A DNA stretch of 64,000 bases from Cordylochernes scorpioides (taxonomy: Eukaryota > Arthropoda > Arachnida > Pseudoscorpiones > Chernetidae): assembly GCA_030710605.1 (NCBI GenBank), contig CP092863.1:143560623-143624622 (forward strand), in the 5' to 3' direction. The notes beneath the pieces are model-generated. The model searched no databases and had not been told where the DNA came from. It worked only from the letters and a program-made list of their open reading frames with translations. Each line of letters starts with the position of its first letter. Position 1 is the first letter of the stretch. The translations under genes were made by a program, and so were the position numbers. Below, piece after piece: positions 30,136 through 39,489 of this stretch.

Positions 30136-30286
30136 CAGTAAGGGCAGTAGATATTGTTTAATTTTTAAAAAGAATCATACGCGTCTATAATAGTTTCTAA
30201 TTTTTATAACAGATGGCGCGCTAACGCATCATAATAAAATGTTTTGTTGGTTTTATGATTCCTTTTTATAATAGTAATTCAAGGAT

Positions 30287-30440
30287 CGGTGGTTTAGTGG
30301 TCAAAAACCGTTGATTTTCGACAGGAAAGACCCGGAATCGAATTTCTTTTAATATTAGTCGATTCTTGGAGAAGTCTAACAATTAGTGAAAGTAACCAAA
30401 CAGTGCTCTGGCACACTTGTAAGCTAAAAATAAAGAAAGC
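30287..30440 (+). repeat. tRNA-derived SINE, short copy
   Basis: The head GGATCGGTGGTTTAGTGGTC then CCGTTGATTTTCGAC and the body GATTCTTGGAGAAGTC, GAAAGTAACCAAACAGTGCT match the SINE at 37288-37612. The B box is damaged (GGAATCGAATTTC). Confidence 0.6.
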
Positions 30441-30599
30441 ATATCCTGACCACGAGCACATGTGCTTTTTAGATGGCAGAAAGCCATCTAGTGGAACAGA
30501 AATCAACTAAATATTGATTTAGCCTGTTCCCTGATATTTAGCCAACCCAGTTTCTTGTTAAATCAAGAAAAGCCAGCCACTAACGCGTTTCGTGCTGTT

Positions 30600-30995
30600 G
30601 GCGCTTATAAGTTAAGAAAAAGGCATCTCCTTATCGTGCAATTGAAATTTGATGATGGCTTGCGCCATCTGTCGGAATAAATATCAACTATTCGTTGATT
30701 TCTAATTATATTCCAGAATTTAAAAGGTGAGTATTTTAAATATTTGATATATATATATATGTGAAAAAATAGTACAAATGTGATATTGTACTGGGATAAG
30801 GTGCATAATTATGAAAAAGGGCATCTCCTTATCGTGCAACTGAAAGTGGTTAGCTTTTCTTGATTAATCAAGAATGGGTATTTGGCCAATTCTTGAATAA
30901 TTAAAAATCAACGAGAATAGTTGATATTTATTCCGATAGATGGCGCAAGCCATCAGCAACTTTCAGTTGCACGATAAGGAGATGCCTTTTTTTTC
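30600..30995. repeat. Palindromic MITE (AAAAGGCATCTCC ends)
   Basis: AAAAGGCATCTCCTTATCGT, GATGGCTTGCGCCATCTGTC on the left is matched by its complement GATGGCGCAAGCCATCAGC, ACGATAAGGAGATGCC at 30945-30988. A third AAAAGGGCATCTCCTTATCG at 30815 shows a nested insertion. Related copies lie at 31025-31385 and 56605-56810. Confidence 0.7.
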
Positions 30996-31024
30996 ATATA
31001 TATATATATGTGTATTAAGATAGA

Positions 31025-31390
31025 GATAAAAAGGCATCTCTTGATCTTACAACTTGAAAGTTACTGATAGCTTGCGCCATTTGTCAGAATAAATATCAAA
31101 TAATAGTGTATTTTTAATTATTTCACTATTGGCCAAAAATACAAATTCTTGATTAATCAAGAAAAGATTACCACGTACGCGTTTCAGGCTGTTGGCCCTT
31201 ATCGGCGTGATGCAAGCTGTACCTAAACGACCAGGCAAAATACTGGTCATTTAGGCATTCTGATAAATCATGAAAAGGGTATTTAAGGCCGTAAGGGTTT
31301 GAGAATGCCAAACTATGTGAAAAAACAGTTCAAAAGTGAAATTATAATGAGATCATGTTAATAAATTAAGAAAAAGGAATCTCCTGATTG
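31025..31390. repeat. Second palindromic MITE copy, divergent
   Basis: AAAAAGGCATCTCTTGATCT, TAGCTTGCGCCATTTGTC, then a GGCCAACAGCCTGAAACGCG-type region on the minus strand, ending in AAAAAGGAATCTCCTGATTG. The right arm is largely lost. Confidence 0.55.
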
Positions 31391-31402
31391 TAAAACTATA
31401 TA

Positions 31403-31686
31403 CACCTATCCCCCGATTTACACGGTAGATACGTTCCTGAGAAAAACGTGTAAATCGGGGGATAGGTGTACACAGAAATAAAAATAAAATGCATTGACAG
31501 GTTAAAATATGTAGTCAGCACATAAGCTCGGGATTCCTCGTGAGATGTGTACATAGCGCATGTGTTCAATCAGAGTAGCATTTAGTATAGTGCGATAAAA
31601 ACAAAACAAAAAAAGAGACTTATTTGGAAAACCGTGTAAAAGCGAAAACGTGTAAAACAAGTACCGTGTAAATCGGGGGATAGGTG
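31403..31686. mobile_element. Pogo-like MITE, CACCTATCCCCCG ends
   Basis: Ends CACCTATCCCCCGATTTACA and complement TGTAAATCGGGGGATAGGTG are flanked by TA. The left end is followed within 68 bp by a second inverted copy of the same terminus (31440-31470), i.e. a local rearrangement. A regular copy is at 47725-48003. Confidence 0.8.
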
Positions 31687-31689
31687 TAT

Positions 31690-32320
31690 TAGAAAAGGTT
31701 ATATATTTTTCAAAAAAATAAATTAATAAATAAATCAAAAAATAGTTTAGAATTGTTACGAGTTTTAGGGAGAAAAAACACAATAAAAGAATGAAAATAA
31801 ATTATAACTGACGCATTTTTGTTGTTTCTGATATAATATATCTCAAGCGAATTGATCTGGGAAAGATAATTGAAAATAAAAAACTAAAAGAAAACTTATA
31901 TTTGGCATCATTGTTCACCGAGCTAAATTAGTTTGAACATTGCCCAGTATAGATGGAAAGAGATACGAAAAAAAAATAAATTAAAAGAAATTCTTTTTAA
32001 AAAGATGTGTATGATGAAACAAATTAAAAATTACTTTGAAAAGATAGTTTTGAAAAAAAAAAGTATTGATAAATAATTCCTTTCTTTACTAAATTTCTCG
32101 TGTAAGATTTCGATTAAAATATTTGTTTTAATTTATTCTTTATTGTAAATGTTGAACAGAATTGTTGTTTGGAATTTATATTATCTTTTGTTTGCGTGTT
32201 ATTGTATAAAATCTATCTTATAGAATTTTCTTAGATGTCACCTGTTTCCTGTCATTTATGTTACCTTTTTTAGATATGAAATCGATAAGTATTCCCTAAT
32301 TCACAAATCTTATAATTCCG
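31690..32320. other. AT-rich stretch without gene
   Basis: No open frame, RNA or known repeat was found. Confidence 0.4.
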
Positions 32321-32321
32321 C

Positions 32322-32840
32322 CTTTGCTGGTTCCCAAGCCCGGATGAAAAAGGAGGAGGGGAAGCAGTAACAAGCTCACTAAAAACCTGGGCTCAGCTGG
32401 CCCGGCTGATAGTACCCTGTAAGGGCTCCAGGGATACAGGATGAGCAGCGTTTGTACTCCTTGTTAGGAGCGTCTGTTCCTCATGCCAGAGGCGGCCATT
32501 TCTTTTGGAGCTAAGTCAGTGGCCTGCTACTGAGTAGTGCTCCCAGTCTTAATGACAAAGGTAGACGCATTCTACTTGGGACCTTTGCCGGTCCCAAGCC
32601 CGGATGAAAAAGGAGGAGGGGGAGCAGTAACAAGCTCACTAAAAAACCTGGATTCAGCTGGCTCGGCTGATAGTACCCTGTAAGGGCTCCTGATCCAGGA
32701 ATACAGGATGAGCAGCGTTTGTATTCCTTGTTAGGAGCTTCTGTTCCTCATGTCAGAAGCGGCCATTTCTTTTGGAGCTAAGTCGGCCTGCCACTGAGTA
32801 GTGCTCCCAGTCTTAATGACAAAGGCAGACGCTTTCTACC
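32322..32840. repeat. Tandem pair of about 260-bp GC-richer units, retroelement-like
   Basis: GGTCCCAAGCCCGGATGAAA, AGGAGGAGGGG, CAAGCTCACTAAAAA, GATAGTACCCTGTAAGGGCT and TTGTTAGGAG occur twice, about 260 bp apart. A third partial copy starts near 33888 (GAGTAGTGCTCTCAGTC). The GGTCCCAAGCCCGGAT segment is reminiscent of non-LTR retroelement untranslated sequence, but no RT frame is present. Confidence 0.6.
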
Positions 32841-32869
32841 CCACCCAGTCATGATGGTTGTCAAACAGA

Positions 32870-33705
32870 CACCATCAAGGGTCACAACTTGATACCCTAA
32901 TATGATTGAGTGGAGATAAGAAAGAATAAGAAGAGTAGACAAAGTGTTGACAGTTAGCACTCCCCTTGACAAGGATGGAATGGTATTTGGACCCAACACA
33001 TAGCACTCCCTTTGATACCCTAATATGATTGAGTGGGGATAAGAAAGAAGAAGAAGAAGAGTAACAAAGTGCTGACAGTTAGCACTCCCCTTGACAAGGA
33101 TGGAATGGTCTTTGGACCCAACACATATGGTTAGCACTCCCTTTGATACCCTAATATGATTGAGTGGGGATAAGAAAGAAGAAGAAGAAGAGTAACAAAG
33201 TGTTGACAGTTAGCACTCCCCTTGACAAGGATGGAATGGTCTTTGGACCCAACACATATGGTTAGCACTCCCTTTGATACCCTAATAAGATTGAGTGAAG
33301 ATAAGAAAGAAGAAGAAGAGTAGACAAAGTGTTGACAGTTAGCACTCCCCTTGACAAGGATGGAATGGTCTTTGGACCCAACACATATGGTTAGCACTCC
33401 CTTTGATACCCTAATATGATTGAGTGAAGATAAGAAAGAAGAAGAAGAGTAGACAAAGTGTTGACAGTTAGCAGTCCCCTTGACAAGGATGGAATGGTCT
33501 TTGAACCCAACACATATGGTTAGCACTCCTTTTGATACCCTAATAAGATTGAGTGGGGATAAGAAAGAAGAAGAAAAGTAGACAAAGTGTTGATAGTTAG
33601 CACTCCCCTTGACAAGGATGGAATGGTCTTTGGACCCAACACATATGGTTAGCACTCCCTTTGATACCCTAATAAGATTGAGTGGGGATAAGAAAAAGAA
33701 GAGTG
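32870..33705. repeat. Tandem array, about 129-bp unit, 6 copies
   Basis: CTTGACAAGGATGGAATGGT lies at 32966, 33091, 33222, 33351, 33480 and 33609. The unit also contains CCCAACACATATGGTTAGCA and a GAAGAAGAAGAAGAG stretch of variable length. Because 129 is a multiple of three, long artefact frames appear on the minus strand. It follows directly on the 260-bp pair, whose terminal sequence it shares. Confidence 0.85.
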
Positions 33706-34213
33706 TTTGTTATACATAGAGATCTTTAACCAAGGGGTAGAGAGAAGATAATAAGAATACATTTTTAAAACAAAGAGAGTTCATTTATTGAATTATGTTT
33801 GGTCTGAAAGTTAGCCTCAGGTACATAATTCAACAAAGAAAAACTCAAAGTGTGCCATGGTGCTTTGATCAATGGAATCAAAGTCACTGAGTAGTGCTCT
33901 CAGTCTTAATGACAAAGGTAGACGCATTCTACTTCACCCAGTTATGATGGTTGTCATTTATCCTAATATGATTGAGTGGATATAAGAAAGAAAAAGATAA
34001 ATCTTATCCAGATATAAAACAAAGCCAAATCAACCAATGATATATTTAACTCTTGACGTTAACAGTGACTGCTGTCACTTTCCAACCATTCACATGAAGA
34101 GAGTACCAGAAAGACACTGAAATGTCGGTAGTTGAAATAAACTATTGTTTAATGTAGTTGTGTTTTTTCTTAATTAACTTCTAACCAACAAATGATATTA
34201 AAAATCTTGATTA
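33706..34213. other. Mostly non-coding; partial copy of the 32.5-kb unit
   Basis: 33885-33985 repeats the end of the 260-bp unit. The rest shows nothing coding. Confidence 0.45.
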
Positions 34214-34494
34214 CACCCATACCTCGCTTTGTGTCGGGGTTACGTTCCAAAAAAAAGCACGACGCAAATTGAAACGACACAAAGTGAAAATATGTGAAGG
34301 CGCAATCAAAAACAAAGTGTTGCCATATTTTAGGAAAAATATTTTCAAAAAGAAAATTAAAGATTCGAATCCAAAACAACGCAACTTCGAAAATCTAGCA
34401 GCGCACAGTGAAAATCAGTAAAAATTAAGCAGCGACGAAACTTCGAAAAAAAAAAAAAATGCAAAACGAAACGACGCAAAGCGAGGTATTGGTG
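34214..34494. mobile_element. Pogo-like MITE, 281 bp
   Basis: Left end CACCCATACCTCGCTTTGTG and right end ACGCAAAGCGAGGTATTGGTG are inverted and flanked by TA. No coding capacity. It is a different family from the CACCTATCCCCCG elements but has the same architecture. Confidence 0.75.
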
Positions 34495-34669
34495 TATTAT
34501 AAAATGACACGGTTTCAAACTGAGAGACCCATCGCTAGTTTAAACTCAAAAAAGTTCGAACAAATATTTGTGTTTGTAAAGAAGACCAAAAAACTAAACT
34601 TTCACATAGGTTTCTATACTCATAGAGAAAATCTGGAAGTGTAAAGTCTTTGATGTCACATATAGTCTA

Positions 34670-35300
34670 TTTTTAAGGAAACAGAGGCAATTTTGTTCAC
34701 CTTTGGTTATCAAGTATGTCTTCACACACTATGTTAAAAGGTACAACTTCCTTAAGTTTTGTCCATGAGTGTATACACACTTGGTTATCTCGTGTGTCTT
34801 CAATAAAGGTCACTTTAATATCTTTCAGAGCTATTGTCTGAATCCTGATATACATGTTGAAAGGTACAACTTCCTTAAGTTTTGTCCATGAGTGTATACA
34901 CACTTGGTTATCTCATGTGTCTTCAATAAAGGTCACTGTAATATCTTTCAGAGTTATTGTCTGAATCCCGATATACATGCTGAAGGTACAACTTCCTTAA
35001 GTTTTGTCTATGAGTATATACACACTTGGTTATCTCATGTGTCTTCAATAAAGGTCACTGTAATATCTTTCAGAGTTATTGTCTGAATCCCGATATACAT
35101 GCTGAAGGTACAACTTCCTTAAGTTTTGTCTATGAGTATATACACACTTGGTTATTTTATATACACACTTAGTCTATACACACTTGGTTATCTCGTGTGT
35201 CTAGAGTAAAGGTCACTGTAATATCTTTCAGAATTATTGTCTGAATTCCGATATACATGTTGAAAAGTACATCTCCCTTAAGGTTTGTCCATGAGTGTAT
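34670..35300. repeat. Satellite array, about 119-bp unit (array 3)
   Basis: Five units with TAAAGGTCACTGTAATATCT, TTATTGTCTGAATCC and GGTACAACTTCCTTAAGTTT, in the orientation of array 1. The units at 34980 and 35100 are almost identical. Confidence 0.85.
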
Positions 35301-35354
35301 ATATGCATATATATAGTGTTATGAAGTTAGAGAAATCCATATTCAAATCGTTTA

Positions 35355-35430
35355 TATATTAAAAAGGCATATATTGGATTGACAAATAAATATTTTATTC
35401 AATCCAATATATGCTTTTTATTATCTAAAG
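35355..35430. repeat. Short palindrome related to 2187-2412
   Basis: AAAAAGGCATATATTGGATT and AATCCAATATATGCTTTTT face each other across a short AT loop. Confidence 0.65.
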
Positions 35431-35644
35431 CACATATATAACTATATATGTGTAATATAATATAAATTTTAAAATAGGTACGATATCATTTACCAATGCT
35501 ATTATTGTTCATAAATATGTAAAATAGGTTTAGAAAATTTATAATATTTGGTATGTTTCACTTTGTTAATTAAAAATAAAGTAAGTATTTTATAGAGATA
35601 TATCTTTCTGCAATAAAAATATTAAACAAAACATATTACAATAT

Positions 35645-36118
35645 GAAAGGGTGTACATGGATCTGTAAAGAAAAAAAAATCTCTAATATTTCGAGAGATT
35701 GCTCCCTTTTTATCAATTTATTGTACCGTGAACTTAAATTACAATTTCTTGTGGATTACATGGAAACAAATTTGTCATTGGTCAAAAATAATTGTTTGCA
35801 TGTAATCTACAAGAATCTGTAAATTAAAATTACTGTACAATAAATTGATAAAGAGGGAGCAATCTATAAAAAAAAAGTCGGTGGATGAGAGGGTAACACG
35901 CTCGATTCCCGACAGTCATGAACCGGGATTGAATCCCACGTTAACATTTTGTTTAATATGTGAATAACCTTCACATATTATTAACTGTTTCAATTATCAT
36001 GAACTAGGTTGCTCTTGCTGAGCGGTACCTATTAATGTGATTTTTGAACCAGGGAGCAATATCTCGAAATATTTTGAGAAATATTTTTTTCTTTACAAAT
36101 CCAGGTACATCCTATTAT
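35645..36118. repeat. Nested palindromic MITEs with tRNA-like insertion
   Basis: Outer arms: GGATCTGTAAAGAAAAAA, TTCGAGAGATTGCTCCC and complement GGGAGCAATATCTCGAAAT, TTCTTTACAAATCC. Inner arms: TTGCTCCCTTTTTATCAATT, ATTGTAC and complement GTACAATAAATTGATAAA, GGGAGCAA. The tRNA-like sequence (GGATGAGAGGGTAACACGCT) lies at 35880-36055 inside the right side. Confidence 0.6.
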
Positions 36119-36590
36119 ATAAACTTAATTGATGGATCGCCTTTCGACTCAAATATTACAATATGTAATAATATCAAACAGAATATAGAGTAAAAAACAC
36201 CGGAATTTAATAGTGGCAATGAAAGGCTATGGCCCTAGAAAACACAAGTTAACCCATATATATGTTATGATTATTTTTTTGTTTTGTTGTTGAAAAGAGG
36301 TGCAGTCGTGAAAAAAGATAGTTATTTACCTTTCAAGTTTTTTTTTATTTTGAATTACTTGAAGTAAATTACACATAAAATTATTCATCATAAGAATATA
36401 GAATTTATAAAATGAATTCTATAATCGTGATTTTAAAAAAAAAGGTAGGGTTAACTATACATATTTACAACAATAATAAAGTGGTATTTCCTGAATCTAT
36501 GGTAAAAAAAAATGTAGAACAGTCAATTAATGAAAAATAAAATATGTGTTTTTTAAAAATAAAATATTTGCATTTGAGTATATATTATAT
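36119..36590. other. AT-rich stretch without gene
   Basis: It includes a fragment, TATGTTATGATTATTTTTTTG, GTTTTGTTGTT at 36260, similar to 2725-2750. No gene. Confidence 0.4.
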
Positions 36591-36591
36591 A

Positions 36592-36974
36592 CTAGACGAA
36601 TGGCCCGGGCAACGACCGGGTTTTACCCGAGTGCGTATATATTTTAAAAACGTTTTAATTCAAATACTATTCGTTACAATTATAAATTGGCGCCATGGAT
36701 GTCACTCTTGTTAAACGTCCCGTTCCAAACTGTGTGTTTTTAAAATGTTTTAATTAAAATACTATTCGTTGCAATTAACATATTAACTTTATGAACGGAA
36801 AAATATGTCCAGGGTAGCCTAGTGGTCATGGCATCTGCCCGGTAAGCGGAAGGTCGTGGGTTCGATTCCCATCCCTTGACACTTTTTTTATTTTATCCAT
36901 TCTGACCAAAATCTATCCGTGAACTTCACACAGTGAACTTAAAACAGACAGAATAAGGCAATTATATAAGTAGA
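36592..36974 (-). mobile_element. Small non-autonomous Helitron carrying tRNA-Thr
   Basis: Read on the minus strand it starts TCTACTTATATAATTGCC after an A and ends GGGCCATTCGTCTAG before a T. Its 3' part (ACATCCATGGCGCCAATTTA, ACGAATAGTATTTGAA, GGGTAAAACCCGGTCG hairpin) is shared with the tRNA-Gly Helitrons at 12362 and 39206. The tRNA-Thr sequence occupies the position held by tRNA-Gly in the relatives but in the opposite orientation. Confidence 0.75.
36808..36880 (+). tRNA. tRNA-Thr(GGU)-like gene in a Helitron
   Basis: 73 nt: acceptor TCCAGGG/CCCTTGA (one C-T mismatch), D arm GCCTAGTGGTCATGGC, anticodon stem TCTGC/GCGGA with loop CCGGTAA (anticodon GGU), T arm GTGGG-TTCGATT-CCCAT. A T run at 36883 follows. 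Internal promoter boxes are intact. It is the most complete of three tRNA-Thr-like copies in the window. It is carried by a mobile element, so a role as a genuine tRNA is uncertain. Confidence 0.7.
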
Positions 36975-37287
36975 TATATATTTTATATAGTTTTATATTT
37001 TATATATTAATGATGAAGAAGACCTAAGATATTTTTTCTATCTTCCATTTTATCGATTTTGATGTTTTGGGGGTAAATTTAACATTAAAATGGCTCATCA
37101 AAAACGCATTAAAAAGTTTAAATGTCTATCGATAAAGTTGAGCATATTGGTTATTTTGCGGGAAATTTTTACTAGCACGAGAGAAATTGTTGATAGAGTG
37201 AACTATAGGTAATTCTCTCTAATATTTTATATATTTATAACAAGTAAAATTTACCAAACGGTTTCAATATAGTACAATCTTATCAGG
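36975..37287. other. AT-rich stretch without gene
   Basis: Nothing recognisable. Confidence 0.4.
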
Positions 37288-37612
37288 GGGTCGGTGAAAG
37301 TAAGTTTAAACCGTTGGTTTTCGACCGCTACGACCTAGGTTCGATTCCCGCATTGGGCACTTTTTTTTTCTGATTTAAAAAGAAAATGCTCCAATGGCCC
37401 CCGATTCTTGCAAAAGTCCAATCCCACCAGCGATTGTAAGTAACCAAACGGGGCTCTGACACATTTGTTTGTAAGCAGCAAACACAAACATTTGTTTGTG
37501 AAAAGTCGAACTGCTTTTCACATGTATAGACATGTGGTACACTTACAGTCAAAGCAGTCGCCTACTTCTGCCTACCATGATTATCATGGCCTGTACCACG
37601 TGTACTAGGGAT
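37288..37612 (+). repeat. tRNA-derived SINE, full copy
   Basis: The head GGGGGTCGGTGAAAGTAAG, CGTTGGTTTTCGACCGC, GGTTCGATTCCCGCATTGG has a tRNA-like shape with an intact B box. A T run and body follow (GCTCCAATGGCCCCCGATTC, AGTAACCAAACGGGGCTCTG), ending CCTGTACCACGTGTAC. The minus-strand relative is 11735-12055. Confidence 0.7.
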
Positions 37613-38055
37613 GTGCAAAAAAAAAAAAACAATCTTATCAAAATCATATACAGTTATTTAGTTTATAGGCTCTATGAGAGAAAAAGCTAAACTTCTCAGA
37701 AAACAAGAAAGAAAAAGAAATTAAGCTTTTGAAATGTAGATATAGAGAAAACTACCCAAATTGTCATATGGACAGATAAAGGTCAAATGTTTCATTATTA
37801 AATATAATTAATTCTGTTAAGATCCCTATAAACATAAATATGCTAAAGCAATAGTTACCTAGAACTTATTTGAATAAGATAAACTAACCTTTTTGGGCAA
37901 AGAGTTTATTTATTTATTTTGAGTTGTTGCAAGTTTTTGAGCAAATTTTGCTTTTCAACAAGAAAATTCAAAAATAAAAGGATCCAGGGTGTGTCTGAGT
38001 CCTCTTAGACCATGTGACGTATGTTGCAGCAGCACTCATTCTTCTGATTATGGTA
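37613..38055. other. AT-rich stretch; possible short continuation of the gene fragment
   Basis: Mostly non-coding. If one base is allowed for, the minus frame of the neighbouring fragment continues into TFHKHKGYHNQKNECC to about 38005. Confidence 0.35.
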
Positions 38056-38059
38056 GCCC

Positions 38060-38570
38060 TTGTGCTTATGGAAGGTTGTGTCGCTGAGAAATGTGCGTCC
38101 TCAGCCTGTGATACCATTGCATCATCATGCACTTGTACCTCTTCTCCAGACCGTACATGTGGAGGTAGTACAGGGCATAGCTCTTGATGACAAAGTCCCA
38201 GATGTTAAAGTTGTTCCCCACCTTGAAATGGAATCTTATCTTGGGGAGTTCCTCATACGTGGGGAGCATTTTCATGGGCTCAGTCGTGGATCTCTCGTCC
38301 TGTCTGGGCAGGGTGATACCGGACTTATCCTGCAGCTGCTGAAAAGGTGCCAAGGTAGGATCATTACAGGCAGGATTTTCTTTCTGGAACCCTGGCAGTT
38401 ACTGCTCCGAATAGTTGTGAAGGGTGCGATCCACCCAATGCACGTGGTGAATGTGCTGACGGCAGAGCTCCAGGCTACTTAAACGGAGATAACACAGGAA
38501 GCAAGTCTTCTCATCTGTGGATCCATACTCGTTGACTTCCAAGGTTGTCTGTTGCTGTAGCTGCAGAGTT
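38060..38570 (-). pseudogene. Fragment of a conserved cellular protein, unidentified
   Basis: On the minus strand one frame reads coherently for about 165 codons with a single stop (TAA at about 38400): LEVNEYGSTDEKTCFLCYLR, SLELCRQHIHHVHWVDRTL, then LAPFQQLQDKSGITLP, then PKIRFHFKVGNNFNIWDFVI, YALYYLHMYGLEKRYKCM. The composition (Cys, His, Trp, Tyr) and higher GC are those of a globular cellular protein and unlike the transposon frames around. There is no start codon, and the upstream side begins abruptly near a poly-A/poly-T run at 38585-38610. It may be an exon of a real gene, a processed pseudogene or a captured fragment. I do not recognise the family. Confidence 0.5.
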
Positions 38571-38863
38571 TAACTTTTCGCCCCAAAAAAAAAAAAAACT
38601 TTTTTTTTATTCGACACCAAAATAAGTAAACAAAGATTGACCTGCCTAGGACATATAATGAGAGGGACCTGTACAAGGACAATGCATTAGATTTATTCTT
38701 TGTCGTCCTAGACAACAGACTCTAGAGCAAGATGATTTGATCACATTTTATGTAAAAGAACTTCCATTTCACTTATTAACTTTAAACAGAAAAGCATGTG
38801 GTGTTACAGTTCCGAATCAGTTTTTTTATTACATAATGGAAATATTCGATATATTGAGCTAAA

Positions 38864-39190
38864 TCTATATATATAAAATTGAATGTCTGTCTGTTTGTTT
38901 GTTTGTACTCTATAGATTCAAAAACCATACATCCAATCGCCGTGAAATTTTGGGATATTATTAGGTATATCACCGGGAAGGTTTTTGAAAAATAATTTCA
39001 TGAATATCTTGAATATCCTTAGAGTTATTTGCAGATTTGTAGATTTAACTCGCAAGCAGCGACCCCATTGTGACGATGATAACAAGTTTTCTTATCAATA
39101 AGTTTGTTATCTTAAATATTATTTATCAAAAGTAAGATTATCTCAGGATGACACGGCAATGTGACACGGGAAAAAATGTTCACTAGATAA
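38864..39190 (+). mobile_element. Helitron-like element, divergent subfamily, 3' truncated
   Basis: It begins TCTATATATATAAAATTGAA after an A. The body (ACTCTATAGATTCAAAAACC, TATCACCGGGAAGG) is a diverged version of the main family. It ends at AAAAAATGTTCACTAGATAA, where a CTAG occurs inside sequence normally internal to the family. Confidence 0.6.
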
Positions 39191-39205
39191 AACTATGATT
39201 TCCTA

Positions 39206-39489
39206 TCTACTTATATATTTGCCTTATTCTGTCTGTTTGTCTGTTTGTCTGAAGCTCACGGATGGGATTTTTCATAACCATCGGTGGTTCAGTGGTAGAA
39301 TGCTCGCCTGCCACGCGGGCGGCCCGGGTTCGATTCCCGGCCGATGCATTTTTTTTTTTGCAATTTTTAAAACTCATTTATATATTATACAAGAATGACA
39401 TCCACGGCGCCAATTTAAAATTGTAACGAATAGTATTTGAATAAAAGTATTTTAATCGGGTAAAACCCGGGCGTTGGCCGGGTCATTCG
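39206..39489 (+). mobile_element. Small non-autonomous Helitron carrying tRNA-Gly, 3' end truncated
   Basis: It starts TCTACTTATATATTTGCC after an A, includes tRNA-Gly, and ends in the GGGTAAAACCCGGGCG hairpin and GGGTCATTCG, where the minisatellite begins in place of GCTAGT. Confidence 0.7.
39278..39348 (+). tRNA. tRNA-Gly(GCC)-like gene in a Helitron
   Basis: 71 nt with D arm GGTTCAGTGGTAGAA, anticodon GCC, T arm CCGGG-TTCGATT-CCCGG fully paired, and 3' acceptor CCGATGC-A. The 5' acceptor CCATCGG pairs except at position 1 (C against C72; a normal gene has G). A T run follows. It is better preserved than the copy at 12453 and would fold as a cloverleaf. Confidence 0.75.

Noticed and set aside
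32778..33655. Minus-strand frames of 119 and 174 codons with repeated VLTICVGSKDHSILVKGSAN
   Set aside because: The 129-bp tandem repeat is a multiple of three, so frames repeat automatically; no protein family is recognisable.
38060..38482. 140-codon plus-strand frame opposite the orphan gene fragment
   Set aside because: The minus strand has a longer coherent frame with globular-protein composition extending past both ends; the plus frame is its shadow.
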